This document shows positions 25,053 to 34,929 of a stretch of DNA of 64,000 bases, piece by piece (the first letter of the stretch is position 1; each line of letters opens with the position of its first letter). The notes under the pieces were generated by a model. That model was not told the DNA's origin and made no database searches. It saw only the letters and a list, made by a program, of their open reading frames with translations. Both the position numbers and the translations under genes were made by a program. This stretch comes from Gottfriedia sp002574545 (GTDB lineage Bacteria; Bacillota; Bacilli; Bacillales; Bacillaceae_G): the NCBI GenBank assembly GCA_052180195.1, contig CP197469.1. The stretch is one strand, 5' to 3'.

Positions 25053-28000
25053 TCACTCAGAACGAAACTCCTCCATTGATGTAATCAGTACATCACGAGG
25101 TTTACTTCCATTTTGATTTGATACAATTCCGTGATCAAACATTAGGTCCATTAATCTAGCTGCCCGGTTGTATCCAATTCGAAAACGTCTTTGCAACATG
25201 GAAACAGAAGCACCTTTTTGATCAATGACAAACTCCACTGCTTCTTCAAAAAGTTCATCATCAACATCTTGTGCATCCGCTTTTGCTACAAGTTCCTCTT
25301 GATTAAATAAGTAATTCGGTTTTTGTTGGTCTTTAACAATCTCAACAACATGTTCGATTTCATCGTCCGAAACATAAACCCCTTGTAATCGAATTGCTTG
25401 AGATTTTCCATTATCTAAGAATAACATATCTCCTCGTCCAAGTAACTTTTCAGCTCCGCCAATATCAATAATTGTTCTTGAATCTACTTGTGATGATACA
25501 GTAAACGCAATACGTGTCGGTATATTTGATTTAATGATACCTGTAATGACATCAACGGAAGGTCTTTGGGTTGCAACTAATAAATGGATTCCACATGCTC
25601 TTGCTTTTTGGGCAATACGACAAATATAAGTTTCTACATCCCCAGGAGATACCATCATTAAATCCGCTAATTCATCGATAATAATGACTAAGTATGGTAA
25701 TTCATCATTATAAGCACCTTTTTTCTTCGCTAAATCATTGAACCGCTTAATATCCCTTGCCCCAGCATGAGCAAATAAATCATAACGTCGATCCATCTCC
25801 TCGCATGCCCACTTTAAAGCAGCAGTCGCAGCTCTAGCGTCGGTGATGACTGGAGAAATAAGATGTGGAATATGATTGTACGGTGCAAGCTCAACCATCT
25901 TTGGATCAATTAAAATCAATTTCACTTCATGAGGTTTCGCTTTATATAAAATGCTAACTAAAATTGAATTAATACATACACTCTTTCCAGATCCTGTTGC
26001 CCCGGCAATTAACCCGTGTGGCATTTTGGAAATATCTGCATAGACAGGCTCCCCACCAATATCAAGTCCTAGCGCAACAGTTAAAGGTGACTCACTTTGC
26101 AAAAACTTATCCTGACTAACTAATTCTCTTAAGTACACAGGCTTACTTTCTTTATTTGGTACTTCTATGCCTATTGCACTTCGGCCGGGAATCGGTGCTT
26201 CAATTCGAATATCTCTAGCTGCTAAGCTCAATTTAATATCGTCTTGTAAGTTCGTTATTTTATTTACTTTCACCCCAGGATCAGGCTGTACTTCGAAACG
26301 AGTTACTGTTGGACCTTGAGTAGCGGCAATTACTTTAGCTCCCACATTAAAATTAAGTAATGTCTCTTGTAATAGCTGCTTTTGATCTTCAACCCAATCG
26401 CCATCATTAAATTGCTCAATCGGAGGTTCAACTAATAAATCTAATTCTGGTAATTCATATAGTACAGGTGGCAATTCATCTACACTTTGAGGTTCATCAG
26501 TCAAAACAAACTGATTTTTAGTCTCTTGAGTTAAATTCGTTTCTGTTTTACTTTCTTCTATTTCAAGAATTGGCTGATTTTGAATTACTTCAAAAGTCTG
26601 TTCGTGTTCATGATTATTTGCTTCACCAATCATTTCACTTTGTTGAATTTTCTCTGACGATAAATTTTCACTTTGTTCAGATAAACTAGCATTCTCGATC
26701 ATCTGTTCATTTTGTTTTGACTCAACTTTTTCATTTACCTTTTCTACTGTTGCAGCAGATTCATTTTGTAATTCTCGAAGTTGTCTCATTATATTTGCTT
26801 TTCTTGACGCCTCAACGTCACTTCTAAGCATCATTACATTAAAAGGAAAATGACGTTTTTTCTGACGTTTCTCGATTGGTTTAGGTTCAGTCTCTTCTTT
26901 TGTAGTTTCAATTTCAGTCATGATCTCTTCATTCGAATTTGTAACAGACTGTTGATTAATTTCAACATTTCCTTCTACTTGAGATTCTACACTAGAACTT
27001 TCTTGATGAACCGCTTCTTCTTTAAACTCTTTAATATCCACATCTGACTCATCTGTTAATTCCGACTCTACATCAAGCACTTCATTATGTTGAACGAGCG
27101 AAATAACTTTGTCTTCGTTAACATCATATTGGACCAAAGTCTCAACTTTGTAATCATTCGACTCAATTTGTACAGTGTTGTCTTCCATATTTAGACTTTC
27201 GAGAGAATGGTGATCTTCTTCGCTATCTTCTTTAATGGATACAAAATTTGACTTCACTTCAGACTGTACTTCTTTCTCTTTTATATCAGCTTCAATTGGT
27301 AGTTCCTCAAGCAGTACAACTTCATTCGTTTCTTTATCTTCCAGTTCTACTTGATGAGTTTCAGAAACTAAATTTTCATTCATGTTTTCAACTTCCGCTT
27401 CTACTTGATGAACTTCAGGTTCTAATTCTTCATTCGCCTCTTCAACTTCCGCTTCTACTTGATGAACTTTACGTTCTAATTCTTCATTTGCATCTTCAAC
27501 TTCCGCTTCTACTTGATGAACTTTACGTTCTAATTCTTCATTTGCATCTTCAACTTCCGCTTCTACTTGATGAACTTTACGTTCTAATTCTTCATTTGCA
27601 TCTTCAACTTCCGCTTCTACTTGATGAACTTTACGTTCTAATTCTTCATTCGTCTCTTCAACTTTAATTTCGACTTGATGAACTTTAGGTTCTAATTCTT
27701 CATTCGTCTCTTCAACTTTAATTTCGACTTGATGAACTTTAGGTTCTAATTCTTCATTCGTCTCTTCAACTTTAATTTCATGGGTTTCAAGTTGTACATC
27801 TTCAACTTTCAACGCATGTTTTATTTCATTTTGATGTTCTTTAACTAGAAGTTCTATATTCCCAACTTGAGTAGCTTCAGTTTTACTTTCTTCTTTTTCA
27901 ACTAGATTTAATACTTCAATACTTTTATGATTTTGATTATTGAAACTCTCTTTTTCAAAATTGTCGATTTTAACTTGTTTGAACGAATTTTCAAGTACAT

Positions 28001-28592
28001 TACTAATCTGAGAAGCCTCAACACTCTCTTCTATAATTGAAGTATGTTTAGAATGAGTATTACTTTCTTCTCTTTTCGGAGGCCTTTGATAACCATAAAT
28101 CGGTGAAATATATTCACTTGGTCGAAATGGTGTTTTTCTTTTCGGACGAAAGACAATATCAACCTTTTCTTCCTTTTCTACTTTTGTTTGTTCTTTCTCA
28201 CTTTTTGAGTCTTGTTTTGTTTCAAGTCGACTAGATAAATTACTTTTATCGAATAGATTACTTTGAATAGTATTCCTTACCAAATTAGTACTCTCGTTAT
28301 ATGTAGGTTTAAATTCTTTATTTAAATTTTTTGATGACTTTTGCCAAATGTCGTCAATTTTTTCTTGTTTAAAGACTGGTTCAACTTTTGTTTCCTTTAT
28401 CGGTTTTGGTGGCGGTATTTCTTCATCTAATTCAATTGGAAATCTAAAATTAGGACGCTCATTTAAAGCGTTTCTCTTTTTTTCGATAGAGTGTGATTGA
28501 TCTACTTTCTCCTCAACGGGCTTTTCTTCAAACTCATCTTCAATCTCATTAAGGCTATTCGTCTTAAAAAGGCTTTTTAACCATTTTTTCAT
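25053..28592 (-). CDS. sftA: DNA translocase SftA (soluble FtsK/SpoIIIE family) with repeat-rich linker
   Basis: 1179 residues. The motor occupies the last about 480: Walker A in IAGATGSGKSVCINSIL (about 860), Walker B in YLVIIIDELADLMMV (about 970), TQRPSVDVITG, and the DNA-reading gamma winged helix near the end (GASVSMLQRRFRIGYNRAAR). No membrane segments are present, which separates SftA (YtpT) from SpoIIIE. SftA clears chromosome from the closing septum. The first about 700 residues are acidic and low-complexity, including nine copies of an 18-residue repeat, so the chain is some 230 residues longer than B. subtilis SftA (about 950). The ATG at 28592 is chosen over a GTG three codons upstream on SD spacing. 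Confidence 0.92.
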   Translation of the reverse strand: MKKWLKSLFKTNSLNEIEDEFEEKPVEEKVDQSHSIEKKRNALNERPNFRFPIELDEEIPPPKPIKETKVEPVFKQEKIDDIWQKSSKNLNKEFKPTYNESTNLVRNTIQSNLFDKSNLSSRLETKQDSKSEKEQTKVEKEEKVDIVFRPKRKTPFRPSEYISPIYGYQRPPKREESNTHSKHTSIIEESVEASQISNVLENSFKQVKIDNFEKESFNNQNHKSIEVLNLVEKEESKTEATQVGNIELLVKEHQNEIKHALKVEDVQLETHEIKVEETNEELEPKVHQVEIKVEETNEELEPKVHQVEIKVEETNEELERKVHQVEAEVEDANEELERKVHQVEAEVEDANEELERKVHQVEAEVEDANEELERKVHQVEAEVEEANEELEPEVHQVEAEVENMNENLVSETHQVELEDKETNEVVLLEELPIEADIKEKEVQSEVKSNFVSIKEDSEEDHHSLESLNMEDNTVQIESNDYKVETLVQYDVNEDKVISLVQHNEVLDVESELTDESDVDIKEFKEEAVHQESSSVESQVEGNVEINQQSVTNSNEEIMTEIETTKEETEPKPIEKRQKKRHFPFNVMMLRSDVEASRKANIMRQLRELQNESAATVEKVNEKVESKQNEQMIENASLSEQSENLSSEKIQQSEMIGEANNHEHEQTFEVIQNQPILEIEESKTETNLTQETKNQFVLTDEPQSVDELPPVLYELPELDLLVEPPIEQFNDGDWVEDQKQLLQETLLNFNVGAKVIAATQGPTVTRFEVQPDPGVKVNKITNLQDDIKLSLAARDIRIEAPIPGRSAIGIEVPNKESKPVYLRELVSQDKFLQSESPLTVALGLDIGGEPVYADISKMPHGLIAGATGSGKSVCINSILVSILYKAKPHEVKLILIDPKMVELAPYNHIPHLISPVITDARAATAALKWACEEMDRRYDLFAHAGARDIKRFNDLAKKKGAYNDELPYLVIIIDELADLMMVSPGDVETYICRIAQKARACGIHLLVATQRPSVDVITGIIKSNIPTRIAFTVSSQVDSRTIIDIGGAEKLLGRGDMLFLDNGKSQAIRLQGVYVSDDEIEHVVEIVKDQQKPNYLFNQEELVAKADAQDVDDELFEEAVEFVIDQKGASVSMLQRRFRIGYNRAARLMDLMFDHGIVSNQNGSKPRDVLITSMEEFRSE
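27345..27790 (-). repeat. 54-bp tandem repeats inside sftA
   Basis: About nine in-frame copies of a 54-bp unit encoding variants of HQVEAEVEDANEELERKV. The three central copies (around 27470-27640) are almost identical at the DNA level, a sign of recent expansion. The repeat would form an extended charged coiled coil in the linker. Confidence 0.92.
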
Positions 28593-28760
28593 TTTTCTCA
28601 CTCTCTCTATTTCTTTTCATACCTTCTATTTTACCATGTGACATAATGACAAAAAACACATTATTATTACAAATTACGCTAGTTCATTCATATTTCGATA
28701 TCAATTATGTAACTTAATCAAATTATTATTAAAATAATGATTCTTTTATGAAAAACATAA

Positions 28761-28793
28761 AAAATACTAGACCTATTAATGGCCTAGTATTCA
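28761..28793 (-). terminator. terminator after ytpR
   Basis: ATACTAG-CC / GG-CTAGTAT inverted repeat with an A-run on the left, which is a T-run on the minus strand, just downstream of the ytpR stop. It separates the ytpQ-ytpR unit from sftA. Confidence 0.8.
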
Positions 28794-28806
28794 TACAACA
28801 TATTAT

Positions 28807-29412
28807 TTAGTTAAAAAAAGCTTTTCCAACTTCAGCATCAGCTTCTAGAACTAAGATTCCCTTTTCTTGAGGAGCATCAGGTAAATCAAGTTCACGTGCA
28901 GAGCAGATCATACCGAATGAATCCACACCACGTAAATTAGCATCTTTAATAACTAATCCTGATGGCATAACCGCACCAACTTTTGCTACAACAACCTTTT
29001 GACCTTGTTCCACATTTGGAGCACCACAAACAATTTGTAATGTCTCTGTTCCAACATCTACTTTACAAATATTTAATTTATCAGCATTTGGATGTTTTTC
29101 TTTTTCAATCACATAACCAATAACGAATTTAGGTGAAAGATCTAATACTAACTTATCTTCAAATCCTTCTTTTGCAAGTAGTTCATTAACCGTATTTACA
29201 ATGTGTTCAGTAATTGTAACTACACCATTTTCTTGAACATCTACATAAGTAGATGCCTCAAACACATTAATAGCAACCGTTTCATTCGTAACTACACTAT
29301 ATACACGTGCAATATTCCCTTTTCGTTCAACTTGACGATCTTCTGATGGAATTTGTTTTAATGTAATTAAAAGAGTATCGCCGATTCCTTCTTTGTTATA
29401 AAAAATATTCAC
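28807..29412 (-). CDS. ytpR: YtpR-type tRNA-binding domain protein
   Basis: 201 residues. The C-terminal half is an EMAP/Csa-type OB fold for tRNA binding: KFVIGYVIEKEKHPNADKLN, then CKVDVGTETLQIVCGAPNV, and GMICSARELDLPD. It resembles the N-terminal extension of bacterial PheT but is free-standing. The DUF4479-like N-terminal part is as in YtpR of B. subtilis. The start is GTG in a GTGA overlap with ytpQ, preceded by GAGAGGAAG, so translation is coupled. Its function remains undefined. Confidence 0.92.
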   Translation of the reverse strand: MNIFYNKEGIGDTLLITLKQIPSEDRQVERKGNIARVYSVVTNETVAINVFEASTYVDVQENGVVTITEHIVNTVNELLAKEGFEDKLVLDLSPKFVIGYVIEKEKHPNADKLNICKVDVGTETLQIVCGAPNVEQGQKVVVAKVGAVMPSGLVIKDANLRGVDSFGMICSARELDLPDAPQEKGILVLEADAEVGKAFFN

Positions 29413-30224
29413 TGATTTCTTCCTCTCTCTTGCTTCTTTTGTTTCCCTAAAATAAATACTGGCATTAGCTTCTCATTTTCGTAAGCAAATGACAATGATG
29501 TAATTGGTATTTTCCCACTTGCAAAAAAGCTCATATTCATTTGCGCCATTATATCATAACCTATGTTATTTCGAATGTCAGCAAGGATTAGTACATCTCC
29601 ATGAGGAATTCCTATTAATAATTCACCTTTTACTTTTGATTGAATTTCTTTTAGAAAAGTACTATTTAGCACTCTACTCGCATCGTATCCATCATTTGTA
29701 CGGACAAAATAAAAAGTATTATCTGCAACAAGATCTTCTTTTACTTGAACAGGCATCTTTCTTAAATTAAATAAAGCGATCGAATGTAGCTGCTCTTTTG
29801 TATATCCTGATTTTACTAATAATTTTTCATCAATTAGTTGATACGTTTTTTCTGAATCAATCGCATAGTAAATTCTAGTTTCTGCAGTATGCTCATCCGT
29901 TACAAATAAGTTTCCTTCTTCCTTCTCTGTCGGAAACGATGTAGCACGAATAACAGGTCGAATTTGTTCTTCAAGAAATACAGTTTCAGAGTGCATTGCA
30001 GAAAGTGCTTCTTTTATATAATAAATTAATTCATTAAATGCCTCTTCACCTTCTGTTTCATACTTTGCTACTGCACTATTTAAAGAGACACTCATCCCTT
30101 TTTTACTTTCAATCCCTTCAATTCGAAGGTCTTCTTTTTCGCGATCGTAGATAAAGCGCCATTCCTCATTTCCAAGGCGGTTTTCGATCATTTTTTTTAA
30201 GTCTAGTGTTGTTTTTTTAGCCAA
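29409..30224 (-). CDS. ytpQ: DUF1444 family protein YtpQ
   Basis: 271 residues, starting MAKKTTLDLKKMIENRLG; no membrane segment. It matches YtpQ by texture (VIRATSFPTEKEEG, VRTNDGYDASRVLN, ILADIRNNIGYDIMAQM) and by position between ytpP and ytpR. The biochemical role is unknown. The start is TTG with AGGTAGGT upstream. It overlaps ytpR by four bases and lies 17 bp after the thioredoxin gene, so ytpP-ytpQ-ytpR is one operon. Confidence 0.9.
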   Translation of the reverse strand: MAKKTTLDLKKMIENRLGNEEWRFIYDREKEDLRIEGIESKKGMSVSLNSAVAKYETEGEEAFNELIYYIKEALSAMHSETVFLEEQIRPVIRATSFPTEKEEGNLFVTDEHTAETRIYYAIDSEKTYQLIDEKLLVKSGYTKEQLHSIALFNLRKMPVQVKEDLVADNTFYFVRTNDGYDASRVLNSTFLKEIQSKVKGELLIGIPHGDVLILADIRNNIGYDIMAQMNMSFFASGKIPITSLSFAYENEKLMPVFILGKQKKQERGRNQ

Positions 30225-30241
30225 TTGTTTTACCTACCTTA

Positions 30242-30559
30242 TTAGCCTCTTAATCCTTCAAGAAACTCTTCTACTTGTTCTTTTGTTTTACGATCTTTAT
30301 TAACATAACGACCAATTTCTTCACCATTATTAAACGCTACAAAACTTGGTATTCCAAAGATATCTAGATTTTGGCATAACTCAATAAATTGGTCACGATC
30401 TACATAATAAAACGTAAAATCTTTATTTTCATCAATTATTTCTTGGAAGAACATATCTAAAAATCTGCAATCCGGACACCAATTTGCAGAAAATTGGAAA
30501 ACCACTTTTTCTCCTTGTTTCGCTTGTTCGAATTGTTCAACTGATGTAATTTTTTCCAT
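30242..30559 (-). CDS. ytpP: thioredoxin-like protein YtpP
   Basis: 105-residue thioredoxin fold with the redox motif CPDC in SANWCPDCRFLDMFF, and the cis-proline loop FGIPSFVAFNNG. YtpP interacts with bacillithiol metabolism in Bacillus/Staphylococcus relatives, where it has debacillithiolase-like activity; extension to this organism is inference. It is first of the ytpP-Q-R operon. Confidence 0.92.
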   Translation of the reverse strand: MEKITSVEQFEQAKQGEKVVFQFSANWCPDCRFLDMFFQEIIDENKDFTFYYVDRDQFIELCQNLDIFGIPSFVAFNNGEEIGRYVNKDRKTKEQVEEFLEGLRG

Positions 30560-30629
30560 TCTTTTCCCTCACTTAATTCGTTTTCTTTTATTTTATCTTA
30601 TTTTTATCGATATGCAAAAAGGACGGCTC

Positions 30630-31145
30630 TCAATTGATTTCTTCTTTTCGTTTCTTGAATTCATATTGTCCAAATAGTAATTCACAAATATGTTCAAAGA
30701 TTTCTGTCCTAGTAATTCGGCCATTTGTAAATACCCCTACTGCCCCTTCTTTACTACGGATATCTTTTTCATTTGTATATCGTTCCATTAATACAGCTAG
30801 CTCAGTTCCATTTCGCAGCTCATTAATAAATTCGCTAGGTAATAATATTTTTGCTCCACTGGCTAATATTACTTCATCTTCATATACAAGTGCTCCCCAG
30901 TTACAAAGAAAAAGTCGATCATTTTCTATAATGACCCCACCTTCTAATCCAATGCCAATTTCCGAGTCACCTGCGATCCTTGCATTATGAGCTCTATTTA
31001 TAGCACCTTGCATAGTTTCTTGATCAGTCAAAGGTTGATTCGAAACATTTGAGGGAACATTTAACCCTAAAATCGAAAAATGTTTAAATACATTTTCCAC
31101 CGCTCCTACCTTAGTTGGATTTAAAGAACCAATTGTTATTTTCAT
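30630..31145 (-). CDS. yjjX: DUF84/YjjX family inosine/xanthosine triphosphatase
   Basis: 171 residues. Begins MKITIGSLNPTKVGAVENVF, the phosphate-binding start of the ITPase-like fold. Further family elements are PLTDQETMQGAINRAHNA, IGIGLEGGV, and SKEGAVGVFTNGRITR. The enzyme removes non-canonical purine NTPs to protect nucleic acids. GGAG lies eight bases before the ATG at 31145; the frame continues 20 codons upstream without an SD and is not used. Confidence 0.88.
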   Translation of the reverse strand: MKITIGSLNPTKVGAVENVFKHFSILGLNVPSNVSNQPLTDQETMQGAINRAHNARIAGDSEIGIGLEGGVIIENDRLFLCNWGALVYEDEVILASGAKILLPSEFINELRNGTELAVLMERYTNEKDIRSKEGAVGVFTNGRITRTEIFEHICELLFGQYEFKKRKEEIN

Positions 31146-31208
31146 TACAACTACTCCGTTCATTTTGAATCTATTACTATTTTTCACGAATCCTTTATGA
31201 CTCAAACG

Positions 31209-31232
31209 TAAAAAGAAGCCCTTTTTAGAGGG
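31209..31232 (-). terminator. terminator after ytoP
   Basis: AGCCCT / AGGGCT hairpin, with a T-run on the minus strand, directly downstream of the M42 peptidase gene. Confidence 0.8.
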
Positions 31233-31241
31233 CTCCCTAAC

Positions 31242-32312
31242 TTAATAATTACGTAATGTATCAACAGTCGTTTTATCAGTCGCTTTAACCAACTTAACAA
31301 GTAATTCTTTTGCAGCTAAATAATCATCAACATGAATAATCGATGCGGCAGTGTGAATATAACGAGAACAAATACCAATTACAGCAGATGGTACGCCATC
31401 ATTTGAAACATGTACTCGTCCAGCATCTGTTCCACCTTGTGACACAAAATATTGGTAAGGAATTTTATTCGTTTCTGCAGTATCTAGAATAAATTCACGG
31501 ATTCCTTTATGAGTAACCATCGTACGGTCTAAAATTCGTAATAAGACACCTTTACCTAATTGACCGAACTCAGATTTTGCTCCTGACATATCATTTGCTG
31601 GGCTTGCATCTAATGCATAAAAGATATCTGGTTTAATCATATTTGCTGCTGTTTGTGCCCCTCTTAGTCCAACTTCTTCTTGAACAGTAGCACCAGAATA
31701 TAAAATATTTGGTAATGTCTCGTTTTGAACTTCTTTTAATAATTCAATCGCAAGTCCACAACCGTAACGGTTATCCCAGGCTTTTGCCATGATTTTTTTC
31801 TCATTAGCCATAGGAGTGAACGGACATACCGGTACAATTTGTTGACCTGGACGAACGCCAATTTTTAGTGCATCTTCTTTGTTATCTGCACCGATATCGA
31901 TTAGCATATTTTTCATATCCATTGGTCTAGCTCTTAACTCATCACTTAATAAATGTGGTGGAATTGAACCGATAACTCCAATAACTGGTCCTTGATCTGT
32001 CATTACTTGAACTCTTTGAGCAAGCAATACTTGGCTCCACCAGCCACCTAGTGGTTGAAATCTTAACATCCCATTGTCTGTAATTTGAGTAACCATGAAA
32101 CCAACTTCATCCATATGACCTGCCACCATAACAGTAGGTCCATCTTCAGTTCCACGTTTAACTCCAAAAATACTTCCTAAACGATCTTGTACAATTTCAT
32201 TCGTATATTTTTCAAGTTCTTTTCTCATGAAGTGACGCACTTCATGCTCAAATCCTGGTGCACCTTGTAATTCTGTTAAAAATTTAAAAAGCTGTAGAGT
32301 GTCTTGATTCAT
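31242..32312 (-). CDS. ytoP: M42 family glutamyl/deblocking aminopeptidase
   Basis: 356 residues; a cytoplasmic cobalt/zinc aminopeptidase that forms large dodecamers. Metal ligands and catalytic residues are seen in AGHMDEVGFMV, AWDNRYGCG, QEEVGLRGA and YALDASPAND. Late family motifs are VSQGGTDAGR and SRYIHTAASIIHVDD. The gene matches YtoP by position. GAGGAAC precedes the ATG. Confidence 0.93.
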   Translation of the reverse strand: MNQDTLQLFKFLTELQGAPGFEHEVRHFMRKELEKYTNEIVQDRLGSIFGVKRGTEDGPTVMVAGHMDEVGFMVTQITDNGMLRFQPLGGWWSQVLLAQRVQVMTDQGPVIGVIGSIPPHLLSDELRARPMDMKNMLIDIGADNKEDALKIGVRPGQQIVPVCPFTPMANEKKIMAKAWDNRYGCGLAIELLKEVQNETLPNILYSGATVQEEVGLRGAQTAANMIKPDIFYALDASPANDMSGAKSEFGQLGKGVLLRILDRTMVTHKGIREFILDTAETNKIPYQYFVSQGGTDAGRVHVSNDGVPSAVIGICSRYIHTAASIIHVDDYLAAKELLVKLVKATDKTTVDTLRNY

Positions 32313-32473
32313 AATTAAAGTTCCTCTCTGTACAAATCATATCTTCTTTTTTTATTTTATCTAAAAATAACATATAATACCAATGCTAATCATTGAAATG
32401 TTGCCCCGGTTTGACTAAGATAAGTAGTAGAATATTTTTAAAAGCACATAATACATAAATAGAGGTGGTACAA

Positions 32474-32785
32474 TTGAAACTTAAACGCGTCTTAATTGGC
32501 TTAGGTTTAGGTGTTGCTGGTGGACTATATTTACAAAAAAAATTATCTTCACAGTATATTCCAGCAGAAAAAGCATTAAAAGCAATTAAACCAGTATTTC
32601 TTTCATATGGTAATGTAACTGGAACTTGGATTCACTCAGAACCGAAGTGGGCAGATTTACCTGATTATGAAGGTGATGTATATGAAGGTGGTTTTACAGT
32701 AGTAGAATCAGATAATGATACTACAAACTATTCATTCATCATTAATGCTGTAAATGGCGAGCTAATTTCTGCTCAAATTGTTTAA
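32474..32785 (+). CDS. ytzB: YtzB-like PepSY-type small exported protein
   Basis: 103 residues with an N-terminal hydrophobic anchor (VLIGLGLGVAGGLYL) and a PepSY-like domain: IPAEKALKAIKPVFL, then NYSFIINAVNGELISAQIV. It probably sits on the outer face of the membrane; PepSY domains are thought to bind or inhibit proteases. The start is TTG at 32474 with AGAGGTGG upstream; a GTG at 32465 overlaps that SD. It is divergent from ytoP. Confidence 0.85.
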   Translation: MKLKRVLIGLGLGVAGGLYLQKKLSSQYIPAEKALKAIKPVFLSYGNVTGTWIHSEPKWADLPDYEGDVYEGGFTVVESDNDTTNYSFIINAVNGELISAQIV

Positions 32786-32799
32786 CGACAATCATCAAA

Positions 32800-33642
32800 T
32801 TATTTGGAGCGTTCGATCGACTGTAATACTTGTCCTTCAGCGCTCCATTTTATTGCTCTAAATACATCGTCATGATAGAACGTAAACCAAGATTTTTTTT
32901 GCATCCCTAAATTAACCCATTTTTCTTTTGCGTAAATAGATGTCATTGGGTAATCATCATATGCCATAACCCATAATGGTGACCTATGTGCATGTGTAGG
33001 CATTAAATCCCCCATATGCAGTAATTGCTCATCTTCAGTTTCAATTTTTATAATACTGTGACCTTCACTATGTCCACCAGTGTGAATAATCGTTATTTCA
33101 TCTGTTAGTGAATATTCTTTTTCAAACGTAATTACTTGGTGCTGAATTGCTTCCCAATTTTCTTTCCAGTATGTATTGCTTGAACGAATATTTGGATTTC
33201 TCATCTCATCCCATTCAATTTGAGAAGTAATAATTTTTGCATTAGCAAATACAGGTTTGAATCCTTCATTTTCAAATCTCGTTAATCCGCTTGCATGATC
33301 AAAATGCAAATGTGTCATAATGACATAATCAATATCGTCTAGTTTTAATCCGTGCTTCGCTAATGATTCTTCTACCATTGAATCCTCAGTAACGCCGAAA
33401 TTTCTTTTTTGCTTCTCATTTAGTTTGTTAACACCAATTCCACTATCGATTAGTATGTTTAAACCATTTGTTTGAATAAATACCGGATCAGTACGTAATG
33501 GAATTTGGTTTTTCTCATTAACTATATATTTTTTTGACCAAAGTGCTTTTGGAACAACTCCAAACATTGCTCCACCATCTAAATGGGTATTTCCACCAGT
33601 AAGCCACTGAATTGTACAGGTTCCAATTTTTAACTGTTCCAT
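32800..33642 (-). CDS. ytnP: MBL-fold metallo-hydrolase YtnP
   Basis: 280 residues with the zinc signature THLHFDHASGL, HTGGHSEGHS and HMGDLMPTHAHR. In B. subtilis YtnP is a lactonase-like quorum-quenching enzyme acting on signals of other bacteria; it matches by sequence and place. AAGGAGGA precedes the ATG. No signal peptide is present. Confidence 0.9.
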   Translation of the reverse strand: MEQLKIGTCTIQWLTGGNTHLDGGAMFGVVPKALWSKKYIVNEKNQIPLRTDPVFIQTNGLNILIDSGIGVNKLNEKQKRNFGVTEDSMVEESLAKHGLKLDDIDYVIMTHLHFDHASGLTRFENEGFKPVFANAKIITSQIEWDEMRNPNIRSSNTYWKENWEAIQHQVITFEKEYSLTDEITIIHTGGHSEGHSIIKIETEDEQLLHMGDLMPTHAHRSPLWVMAYDDYPMTSIYAKEKWVNLGMQKKSWFTFYHDDVFRAIKWSAEGQVLQSIERSK

Positions 33643-33775
33643 ACTTATCCTCCTTCTTATTTAGTTGCCTTAAATATTATACCACTTTTACGAATTTACT
33701 GAATATTTTAAGGTCTGCAGCGAGAAAGAAAGGATTTCTACTTACTTAAAAATAATTTTTATTGTATGTAAAAAA

Positions 33776-33822
33776 ATAAAAAAAGACCATCATGATCAAT
33801 CGATCACGATAGTCTTTTAAAT
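33776..33822 (-). terminator. terminator after trmB
   Basis: Near-perfect inverted repeat AAAAGAC-ATC-TGATC / GATCA-GAT-GTCTTTT with a 4-base loop; T-run on the minus strand. Confidence 0.88.
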
Positions 33823-33827
33823 TAGGT

Positions 33828-34469
33828 TTAGTTTCTATAAGCAGCTTCAACTCGGTAAATACGGTTACCTTTTGAAGAAAACTTTTCTTCGTATTCAGTC
33901 ATAATATTTCCTTCAAAATCACTATTATGAAGGTCTAAGCTTAGAAAATGCATTGTCATTCCGTAGTTCGCCATACTCATAATTGAAAACTCGAATAAAT
34001 CTTGATTATCTGTTTTAAAATGAATTTCCCCATCATTTTTCATGATTTGTTGATACATTTCTAAAAATGTTTTATATGTTAATCGACGTTTTTCATGACG
34101 AGCTTTTGGCCATGGATCAGAAAAGTTTAAATAAACTCGATCTATTTCTCCGTCCTCAAAGAAATCTGTTAATTTTTGAGCATCTACATTTAACAGCTTT
34201 AAGTTCGGTACATCAGCTTCAATTAATTTATCTAATGCATCAGAAATGACACTTGTATATTTCTCAATACCAATATAATTAATATGAGGATTGGCTTTAG
34301 CCATACCGACCATAAAACGACCTCTACCAGTACCAACCTCGATATGAATTGGTTGATCATTTTGGAAAACTTCTTTCCATTTTCCTTTTTGTTCAGTCGG
34401 ATTTGGAATTACATAATGAGCATTTTGTTTAACTTGATCTGCCGCACCTGGCTTATGTCTTAATCTCAT
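33828..34469 (-). CDS. trmB: tRNA (guanine-N7-)-methyltransferase
   Basis: 213 residues; makes m7G46 in tRNA with SAM. The SAM-binding loop is IHIEVGTGRGRFMVGMA. The family signature is LNFSDPWPKARHEKRRLTY, followed by HFKTDNQDLFEFS. The order ytnP-trmB-ytzH-ytmP-amyX is that of B. subtilis. GAGGGAG precedes the ATG. Confidence 0.96.
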   Translation of the reverse strand: MRLRHKPGAADQVKQNAHYVIPNPTEQKGKWKEVFQNDQPIHIEVGTGRGRFMVGMAKANPHINYIGIEKYTSVISDALDKLIEADVPNLKLLNVDAQKLTDFFEDGEIDRVYLNFSDPWPKARHEKRRLTYKTFLEMYQQIMKNDGEIHFKTDNQDLFEFSIMSMANYGMTMHFLSLDLHNSDFEGNIMTEYEEKFSSKGNRIYRVEAAYRN

Positions 34470-34619
34470 AAGATTTTACTCCCTCTCGATTTTGCAATTT
34501 ATATTTTTTCAAAGAAAAAACCAAGCACTTTGGCACTCGGTTATTCATGTATAGTATAAAATCATTCATTGTAACACAAACTATTTCAAGTGTACTCAAT
34601 AAAAAAAGGATGTGAATTT

Positions 34620-34898
34620 ATGCCTTTAAACCATGAACATCAATTAACAATTTTACGTGATATTTTAATGAATCATCAATCTGACTGTTGTGGAACTATC
34701 TCAGAATGTGAGCAATTAGAAAGACTTGTTCAATCCTTATTAACGAACGACCAAATAACAGATGATGTAAAAAGCATGTTAAATGACGTTTATTACTATA
34801 GTCAGTCTGGAAAGTATTCTGCTGATTTAGATCAGCACATTACAAACCACCAAAATCAACTCTCTCAATGGGTGACTGATTTTAATACGTATTCTTAA
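34620..34898 (+). CDS. ytzH: YtzH-like small protein
   Basis: 92 residues, helical and acidic, starting MPLNHEHQLTILRDILMNHQ, with a CC pair in SDCCGTISECEQLERL. It is identified by this start and by its place between trmB and ytmP. The function is unknown. AAAGGATG precedes the ATG at 34620; the ten codons upstream in frame are not used. Confidence 0.85.
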   Translation: MPLNHEHQLTILRDILMNHQSDCCGTISECEQLERLVQSLLTNDQITDDVKSMLNDVYYYSQSGKYSADLDQHITNHQNQLSQWVTDFNTYS

Positions 34899-34929
34899 TG
34901 TATATGACAATTTCCGAGGAAATTTTTAT

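Noticed and set aside
27248..27667. 139-codon leucine-rich frame antisense to sftA
   Set aside because: It arises from the 54-bp repeat lacking stops in that frame; no SD and pure repeat translation.
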